12,402 nucleotides of DNA from an uncultured Bacteroidales bacterium (lineage in GTDB: Bacteria > Bacteroidota > Bacteroidia > Bacteroidales > Paludibacteraceae). A program made the translations under genes and the position numbers. The DNA lies in assembly GCA_903873355.1 (NCBI GenBank), contig CAIQOG010000519.1, forward strand, positions 1-12,402. The letters are read 5' to 3'. The notes under the pieces were generated by a model that saw only the letters and a list, made by a program, of their open reading frames with translations, searched no databases and was not told the DNA's origin. Positions within the stretch are counted from its first letter, which is position 1; every line of letters starts with the position of its first letter. Shown in pieces: positions 7,759-12,402 of the stretch.

Positions 7759-9029
7759 TTTCTAATAAGTTAATAGCAGTTGACCTCGGTAGTACGCGTA
7801 TTTCGGTTATGGCAGCCGAAGTACTCGAGAGCGGTGCTGTAAAGGTTCTCTCAGAAGAATCAAAACCTTCTGAAGAAGTGAAATGGGGTATTGTAGATAA
7901 ACCTACTGGAGCTTCATTTAAAGTGAGCGAATTGCTTAAATTACTAAAAAATAGTTCGAAAATCCCGGATATAAGTCCGGTCTCTGTTGCTGTTGGAGCT
8001 AAAAGCATGAAAATAATTCCGGCAACGGTAAGTCGTTCGTTGGGTAAACTTTACGAAATAACTGATGATTTGCTGGCAGATATGCTAGAAGAATGTGAGA
8101 AAAAAACAGCAAACTCTGAAATCACGGTGTTTGAAACAATTCCGGTTTCATATACTGTTGACGGAAAGAAGATGGATGATCCGGTTGGACAAAATGCCAG
8201 TAAAATTACAGCCATTTATAATGTTGCTGTTGGAAATTCAATAATTAAAGCCGAACTTATACGTTGTTTTGATCGAACCGGTGTCGTTATGGAATACAAT
8301 CCATTAGCTGCTCAGGCATTATCTACTGTTGTTCTCGAAGAAAACGACCGTAAACTGGGTTGTGCGTTAATCAATTTAGGTGCAACTACTACAACATTAG
8401 CAGTTTATCATGATGAAATTTTGCAAAATTATATTGTAATACCGCTTGGTGCAGACAATATTACCAAAGATATTCAGGAGTTGGGGATGACTGAAGCTAA
8501 TGCAGAAAAACTAAAATGTTTGAAAGGATTTGCAATGGAATCATTGGTTGAAGAACCCGTATTTATACAGGTTGCAGCCGAAGAGGAAGGAGCAAAACCA
8601 ATCAGAATTTCGACGAAATTTCTTGCAACAATTATTGAAGCACGGTTGGAAGAGATCCTCCAACCTGTCTTTGATATTATCTCAACGCTTCCTTTCAAAC
8701 TGGAAAGTGGAATTGTGATTACCGGGGGTGGTGCGAAACTCAATAATATAATTGAATTTATTACCGAAAAAACCGGAATTAATGCACATGTTGGCGATCA
8801 TTCGGATTGGTTGTCCGAAGATACTGACAAAAAATACTACGATCCGAAATATGCACAGTTGGTTGGAACAATTTTGCTTACACATGCTAACAGGGAAGAA
8901 CATCCGGAAATACTGAAAACTGTTGAAGAAGAAGAGAATAAAAAACCTCTGCCGGGTAAAGGATTGATTGATAAGTGGTCGAAAAGATATGAAAAATATT
9001 TCGGGAATCAGAGTGAGATACCATTTTAA
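7755..9029 (+). CDS. ftsA: Cell division protein FtsA (actin-like FtsZ membrane tether)
   Basis: Actin-like ATP-binding protein that anchors FtsZ to the membrane and recruits later division proteins. It has 424 residues. The phosphate-1 motif is AVDLGSTRISV (8-18), an SHS2-type subdomain lies at about 77-160, the phosphate-2 region is CALINLGATTTTLAVY (203-218), and the adenosine motif is IVITGGGAKLNN (320-331). The C-terminus, after an acidic linker (about 385-397), is GKGLIDKWSKRYEKYFG (401-417), which could be the amphipathic membrane-targeting helix. Phosphate-2 has Asn207 (AAT at 8373-8375) where the actin/FtsA family usually has Asp. This could weaken ATP hydrolysis and is the oddest residue seen in the window. 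Start is fixed by the ATGA overlap with ftsQ, which suggests translational coupling. Confidence 0.94.
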   Translation: MISNKLIAVDLGSTRISVMAAEVLESGAVKVLSEESKPSEEVKWGIVDKPTGASFKVSELLKLLKNSSKIPDISPVSVAVGAKSMKIIPATVSRSLGKLYEITDDLLADMLEECEKKTANSEITVFETIPVSYTVDGKKMDDPVGQNASKITAIYNVAVGNSIIKAELIRCFDRTGVVMEYNPLAAQALSTVVLEENDRKLGCALINLGATTTTLAVYHDEILQNYIVIPLGADNITKDIQELGMTEANAEKLKCLKGFAMESLVEEPVFIQVAAEEEGAKPIRISTKFLATIIEARLEEILQPVFDIISTLPFKLESGIVITGGGAKLNNIIEFITEKTGINAHVGDHSDWLSEDTDKKYYDPKYAQLVGTILLTHANREEHPEILKTVEEEENKKPLPGKGLIDKWSKRYEKYFGNQSEIPF

Positions 9030-9104
9030 AGGTTAGTAAATAAGGAGATAAAAATAGAATCTTATAATTCAGTTGTAAAAAAAACTTCGAATAAAAATAA
9101 AGAT

Positions 9105-10454
9105 ATGGGATATTTAGACGAAAGCCTTCCATTAGAATTGCCACTTGTTGACGGCTCTATTATTAAAGTAATTGGTGTAGGCGGTGGAGGTGGAAATGCC
9201 GTTAACCACATGTATCGTCAGGGGATTACTGATGTTTCCTTTGTGGTTTGTAATACAGATAATCAGGCATTACACAAATCGCCTGTGCCAATCAAAATAC
9301 AACTGGGTGCCGGTACTACTGAAGGACTCGGTGCTGGTGGTAAGCCTGAAGTAGCCAGATTGGCAGCCGAAGAATCGATTGATAAAATTCAGGCTTTGCT
9401 GAAAGATAATACTAAAATGGTGTTTATCACTGCCGGAATGGGTGGTGGTACAGGCACAGGAGCATCCCCGGTAGTTGCGAAAGCTGCACACGATTTGGGT
9501 ATTTTGACCGTTGGTATTGTGACCATTCCATTCGCTTTCGAAGGCAATATGAAAATTCGTCAGGCTTTGGAAGGGGTTGCTGAATTAAGCGAACATGTTG
9601 ACGCTATTCTGGTAATAAACAACGAGAAACTCAAACAAATTTATCCTGATTTGGAACTTTCCAATGCATTTGCCAAAGCGGATGATGTGTTGACTAATGC
9701 TGCTAAAGCGATTGCTGAAATTATTACTGTTCCCGGTTATATAAATACTGACTTTGCTGATGTGTACAGTATCATGAAAGATGGCCATGTGGCCATTATG
9801 AATACAGGTTATGCTTCGGGTGAAAACCGCATCACCAAAGCAATTGAAGATGCCCTCAATTCGCCACTACTGAATACGAATGATGTAAGTGGAGCCAGTA
9901 AAATATTGTTAAGTTTGTATTGTTCAAACAGCGACCAGATTAAGATGGAGGAAGTTGAACAAATACATGAATTTATGTCCAAAGTGGGACCGAATGTTCA
10001 GGTAATATGGGGCGCAAGTTTTGATGAAGAACTGAAAGAAAGAGTAAAAATCACTCTGATAGCAACCGGATTTGAGGTTAGCGATATACCTGGAATGCCT
10101 CCTGCCATTGCTAAAACACATCCACATAAAACACCGGTTTCACCTATTGAAAATTTACAATTCTTTGAATCTCCAATGAGAGAAGTCGAAAAAGAAACCG
10201 ATGAAGAACTCGAAGCGGTTAAACCGAATATTGAAAAAACCTATAAAGAGTATTACGTCAATTCACTAACTCAGGATGCTGAAGAAGAAACTGTGGTTGA
10301 AAATGAAACATTAGATTTACAAGAAATTGAATCTGAACCTGCTGTTGAGCCCGAACCTGAATATCCTGTCATTAATCTGGATGATTTGGAAGATGAATCT
10401 ACTTTGAAAAAAGTAGTCAATATTCCGGCCTGGAAAAGAAGATTGTTGAAGTAA
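9105..10454 (+). CDS. ftsZ: Cell division protein FtsZ (tubulin-like GTPase)
   Basis: Tubulin homologue that polymerises into the cytokinetic ring. It has 449 residues: a short N-terminal tail (1-19), the GTPase core with [14 protein letters not shown] (23-36), the tubulin signature GGGTGTG (113-119) and the T7-loop motif NTDFADV (214-220) that completes the active site of the next subunit. An acidic, low-complexity linker rich in Glu (about 340-430) follows. The C-terminus, [13 protein letters not shown], is the conserved peptide that binds FtsA and other partners. All catalytic landmarks are present. The 75-base leader after ftsA is A-rich. It contains AAGGAG at 9042-9047, but this is 57 bases upstream of the ATG and is unlikely to be the ribosome binding site. 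Confidence 0.98.
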   Translation: MGYLDESLPLELPLVDGSIIKVIGVGGGGGNAVNHMYRQGITDVSFVVCNTDNQALHKSPVPIKIQLGAGTTEGLGAGGKPEVARLAAEESIDKIQALLKDNTKMVFITAGMGGGTGTGASPVVAKAAHDLGILTVGIVTIPFAFEGNMKIRQALEGVAELSEHVDAILVINNEKLKQIYPDLELSNAFAKADDVLTNAAKAIAEIITVPGYINTDFADVYSIMKDGHVAIMNTGYASGENRITKAIEDALNSPLLNTNDVSGASKILLSLYCSNSDQIKMEEVEQIHEFMSKVGPNVQVIWGASFDEELKERVKITLIATGFEVSDIPGMPPAIAKTHPHKTPVSPIENLQFFESPMREVEKETDEELEAVKPNIEKTYKEYYVNSLTQDAEEETVVENETLDLQEIESEPAVEPEPEYPVINLDDLEDESTLKKVVNIPAWKRRLLK

Positions 10455-10484
10455 GAAGCCTTTAGTTGCAGTAAGTAGTCGATA

Positions 10485-10504
10485 AAAATTAACAAACAAA
10501 CAAA
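10485..10504 (+). promoter_or_regulatory. A-rich translation leader before the yqeY-type gene
   Basis: The 20 bases before the ATG at 10505 are nearly all A with regular C (AACAAACAAACAAA) and contain no Shine-Dalgarno match. A-rich, SD-free leaders are a known feature of well-translated Bacteroidota genes. The function is inferred from that general pattern. Confidence 0.35.
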
Positions 10505-10960
10505 ATGAACGAATTATTTGATAAAGTAAGCGGCGATATAAAAACAGCCATGTTAGCCCGCGATAAAGTGGCACTTGAAGCCTTACGCGGCATGAAAAAG
10601 GAATTTCTGGAAGCTAAAACTTCAAAAGGCAGCGATGGGAATCTTGCCGACGAAGTGGCTGTGAAGATTCTTCAGAAAATGGTGAAACAACGTAAGGAAT
10701 CGGCTCAGATTTACACAGAGCAGAATCGTCCGGAACTGGCTGAAAATGAATTGGCAGAGGCAGCTGTGATTGAAAAATACCTGCCCGCTCAAATGACTGA
10801 TGCCGAACTTGAAACTGCAGTAGTTGCAATTATAGCTCAGATTGGAGCAGCAGGTCCACAAGATATGGGAAAAGTAATGGGCATGGCCAGCAAACAACTT
10901 GCCGGTAAAACTGAAGGACGATTAATTTCGGAAAAAGTAAAAACGCTGTTGGCGAAATAA
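10505..10960 (+). CDS. GatB/YqeY domain-containing protein
   Basis: Small soluble protein of 151 residues that matches the stand-alone GatB/YqeY family along its whole length. This domain resembles the C-terminal tRNA-binding part of the GatB subunit of the tRNA-dependent amidotransferase. Landmarks are an N-terminal helical segment with MLARDKVALEALR (16-28), the conserved VKQRKESAQIY (60-70), IEKYLPAQMTDAEL (89-102), and the C-terminal DMGKVMGMASKQLAGKTEG (120-138), which matches the MGKVM..L....G..DG pattern of the family. The cellular role of the stand-alone protein is not established, and it should not be annotated as GatB itself. It follows ftsZ after 50 bases and is the last + strand gene before a terminator. 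It is probably co-transcribed with the division genes, as is common in this phylum, with no known functional link. Confidence 0.92.
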   Translation: MNELFDKVSGDIKTAMLARDKVALEALRGMKKEFLEAKTSKGSDGNLADEVAVKILQKMVKQRKESAQIYTEQNRPELAENELAEAAVIEKYLPAQMTDAELETAVVAIIAQIGAAGPQDMGKVMGMASKQLAGKTEGRLISEKVKTLLAK

Positions 10961-10999
10961 AACTATTAAGAGTGCGAAGCACCTTTGAGAGTTTAACGA

Positions 11000-11055
11000 A
11001 AATCAAACTCCCGCATTTCTCAGAGATATGCAGGAGTTTGATTTATTATTTTTTC
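11000..11055. terminator. Convergent, probably bidirectional rho-independent terminator
   Basis: A perfect 12-bp inverted repeat (AAATCAAACTCC at 11000-11011, GGAGTTTGATTT at 11033-11044) is extended inward by imperfect pairing (GCAT 11013-11016 with ATGC 11028-11031, then TCT with AGA) around a small loop. A T-rich run (11042-11055) follows on the + strand and runs into the last codons of the - strand gene. On the - strand the stem is followed by a shorter T-run. It sits between the stop codons of two convergent genes, so it most likely ends both transcripts. Activity is inferred from structure. Confidence 0.8.
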
Positions 11056-12137
11056 ATGATTTCCTGTTGGTGTCTAACCGATTCTTCATGAATGGCAATT
11101 AATACTTCTTTCATAAACTCACCATCCATTCCCATTTTCTCGGCTTGTGCCATGCGATTTTTCAGAATTTCATCATATCGCTGTTCCTGCAGAATAGGCA
11201 TGTTATGTTCTTTCTTGTATGTGCCAATTTCTTCCGAAACACGCATACGTCGGGCAAGTAATTCAAGCAGACTATTATCGAGTTCATCAATCTGACGACG
11301 TAATGCAGCAAGATTCTCAGTCGATTGGTTTGTGTCACGTATTACAAGGGTGCTCAGAATTAAATCAAGCACTTCGGGTGTAACTTGTTGAGCTGCATCG
11401 CTCCATGCTTTTTCAGGATTACAGTGTGATTCAATGATTAACCCGTCAAAATTCAAATCCATTGCCTGTTGGCAAAGTGGAGCAATCAATTCGCGTTTTC
11501 CACCTATGTGGCTTGGATCACAAATAATTGGTAGATTCGGAATCTGACGTTTCAATTCGATAGGAATATGCCATTGTGGGAGATTTCGGTAAATCTTTTT
11601 GTCATATGTGCTGAATCCACGATGAATGGCTGCAATACGACGAATTCCGGCATTATGAATACGTTCAATGGCACCAATCCACAAATCCAGATCAGGATTT
11701 ACTGGATTTTTAATGAAAACAGGAATATCAACACCTTCCAATGCATCGGCAAGTTCCTGAACTGCAAAGGGATTGGCTGTTGTTCGGGCACCAACCCAAA
11801 GAATATCAACTCCATGAGCCAGACATTCGCGAACATGTACGGCAGTTGCAACTTCAACAGCTGTGTACATACCCAATTCATTGTGAACACGTTTCAGCCA
11901 GGGTAAGCCGGCTACTCCGATTCCCTCGAAACCACCCGGTTTAGTGCGTGGTTTCCATATTCCGGCACGGAAAATTTTCACCCCACGGGCATGAAGCCGG
12001 CGGGCAGTTTCCATAACCTGTTCTTCGGTTTCCGCACTACACGGTCCGGCTATGATGAGAGGACGTTTTGCGTCAACTCCGGGTAGTAAAATTGATTCGA
12101 GTTCCATATATTTATTTACTATTTGTTCATTTACCAT
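11046..12137 (-). CDS. Bifunctional DAHP synthase (type I-beta) / chorismate mutase (AroQ)
   Basis: Bifunctional cytoplasmic enzyme. The N-terminal part condenses phosphoenolpyruvate and erythrose 4-phosphate to DAHP, the entry step of the shikimate pathway. The C-terminal part is an AroQ-type chorismate mutase making prephenate. The synthase part (about residues 25-265) shows GPCSAE (31-36), KPRT (62-65), GARTT (116-120), IKNPVNPDL (142-150) and the metal-site CDPSH (206-210), without the extra N-terminal extension of E. coli type I-alpha enzymes. The mutase part (about 275-360) begins LRRQIDELDNSLLELLARRM and continues YKKE..MPILQEQRYDEIL, typical AroQ helices. In studied Bacteroidales enzymes of this layout the mutase domain mediates feedback inhibition by prephenate; the same is inferred here. 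A second start at 12107 (MELESILL, 353 residues) has an A/T-rich leader and may be the true one. It lies 33 bases after the aminotransferase gene. Confidence 0.94.
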   Translation of the reverse strand: MVNEQIVNKYMELESILLPGVDAKRPLIIAGPCSAETEEQVMETARRLHARGVKIFRAGIWKPRTKPGGFEGIGVAGLPWLKRVHNELGMYTAVEVATAVHVRECLAHGVDILWVGARTTANPFAVQELADALEGVDIPVFIKNPVNPDLDLWIGAIERIHNAGIRRIAAIHRGFSTYDKKIYRNLPQWHIPIELKRQIPNLPIICDPSHIGGKRELIAPLCQQAMDLNFDGLIIESHCNPEKAWSDAAQQVTPEVLDLILSTLVIRDTNQSTENLAALRRQIDELDNSLLELLARRMRVSEEIGTYKKEHNMPILQEQRYDEILKNRMAQAEKMGMDGEFMKEVLIAIHEESVRHQQEIMKK

Positions 12138-12149
12138 TTCCTATTTATT

Positions 12150-12178
12150 ATCAATTAACCGGTTAACGAATCAATTAA
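12150..12178. repeat. Direct repeat flanking a 12-bp palindrome in the operon spacer
   Basis: ATCAATTAA occurs at 12150-12158 and again at 12170-12178, a 20-base period, with the perfect palindrome TTAACCGGTTAA at 12155-12166 between and partly overlapping the first copy. It covers the end of the aminotransferase gene and the spacer before the DAHP synthase gene. It could be an operator or merely AT-rich low complexity; no function can be assigned from one copy. Confidence 0.25.
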
Positions 12179-12402
12179 TTAACTTTTTTACTCTCTCCAA
12201 TGCTTCTCCGAGCATTTTGTCATTGGCACAAAGTGAAATGCGAATATAGCGGTTTCCTTTGTCACCAAAAATAAATCCGGGAGTGATAAATACGTTGGAG
12301 TCGTAAAGCACTTTGTCTGCGAGTTCGCCACTGTCGGCGTATGTTGCCGGAATTTTTCCCCAAAGGAACATTCCCACCTGAGTTTCGTCATAGGTACAGC
12401 CG
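12171..12402 (-). CDS. Class I/II PLP-dependent aminotransferase, C-terminal fragment
   Basis: The last 76 full codons plus stop of a fold-type I pyridoxal-phosphate aminotransferase; the gene runs off the right edge, so its PLP-binding lysine lies outside the window. What remains is the small C-terminal domain: GMFLWGKIP, then SGELADKVLYDSNVFITPGFIFGDKGNRYIRISL. The Arg in IRISL matches the conserved arginine that binds the substrate alpha-carboxylate in this superfamily, and the PG.IFG..G..YIRIS pattern resembles aspartate, aromatic and LL-diaminopimelate aminotransferases. Because the next gene encodes DAHP synthase/chorismate mutase, an aromatic role such as transaminating prephenate or an aromatic keto acid is plausible, but substrate cannot be read from this fragment. 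The TGA stop at 12171-12173 precedes the downstream start by 33 bases, consistent with one operon. Confidence 0.88.
   Translation of the reverse strand, partial: GCTYDETQVGMFLWGKIPATYADSGELADKVLYDSNVFITPGFIFGDKGNRYIRISLCANDKMLGEALERVKKLIN

Noticed and set aside
8424..8431. TAATTTTG on the - strand inside ftsA, a possible -7 element
   Set aside because: There is no TTTG at the right distance upstream and no gene on that strand. The 8-mer has two free positions and is common in AT-rich DNA.
8644..8665. 7-bp hairpin GGTTGGA/TCCAACC inside ftsA
   Set aside because: It lies within coding sequence for a normal stretch of FtsA, has no T-run after it, and is of a size expected by chance.
9042..9047. 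AAGGAG as a ribosome binding site for ftsZ
   Set aside because: It lies 57 bases before the ftsZ ATG, and no ATG, GTG or useful TTG frame begins within normal distance of it.

Overview
This window is a chromosomal segment from a member of the Bacteroidota, most likely the order Bacteroidales. It carries the second half of the division and cell wall (dcw) cluster on the + strand, converging on an aromatic amino acid biosynthesis operon on the - strand. The taxonomic call rests on four things. The gene order is murE-mraY-murD-ftsW-murG-murC-ftsQ-ftsA-ftsZ with no ddl or murB. MraY is long, with an enlarged loop typical of this phylum. A type I-beta DAHP synthase is fused to a C-terminal chorismate mutase. 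Start codons are preceded by A-rich leaders rather than Shine-Dalgarno sequences, and there is one good Bacteroidota-type promoter (TTTG / TAnnTTTG). The DNA is visibly AT-rich. I cannot name a genus.

Layout. Positions 1-267 are the 3' end of murE. mraY (288-1556), murD (1612-2946), ftsW (3032-4258), murG (4311-5414) and murC (5514-6893) follow. Together they make UDP-MurNAc-pentapeptide, attach it to undecaprenyl phosphate, add GlcNAc to form lipid II, and polymerise glycan at the septum. ftsQ (6949-7758), ftsA (7755-9029) and ftsZ (9105-10454) then encode divisome proteins; ftsQ and ftsA overlap by ATGA. A small GatB/YqeY-domain gene (10505-10960) closes the + strand series. A long hairpin with a T-run (about 11000-11055) separates it from the - strand operon: an aminotransferase fragment at the right edge (12171-12402), then the DAHP synthase/chorismate mutase gene (11046-12137). 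All gaps between + strand genes are under 100 bases.

The window is dominated by a conserved housekeeping cluster. I see no mobile element, CRISPR array, tRNA, rRNA or defence system, and no clearly undescribed system. The points most worth checking are: FtsA has Asn in place of the expected Asp in its second phosphate-binding motif; a promoter for murG overlaps the end of ftsW; a 25-codon reading frame nearly fills the murG-murC gap; and MraY has an enlarged periplasmic loop.
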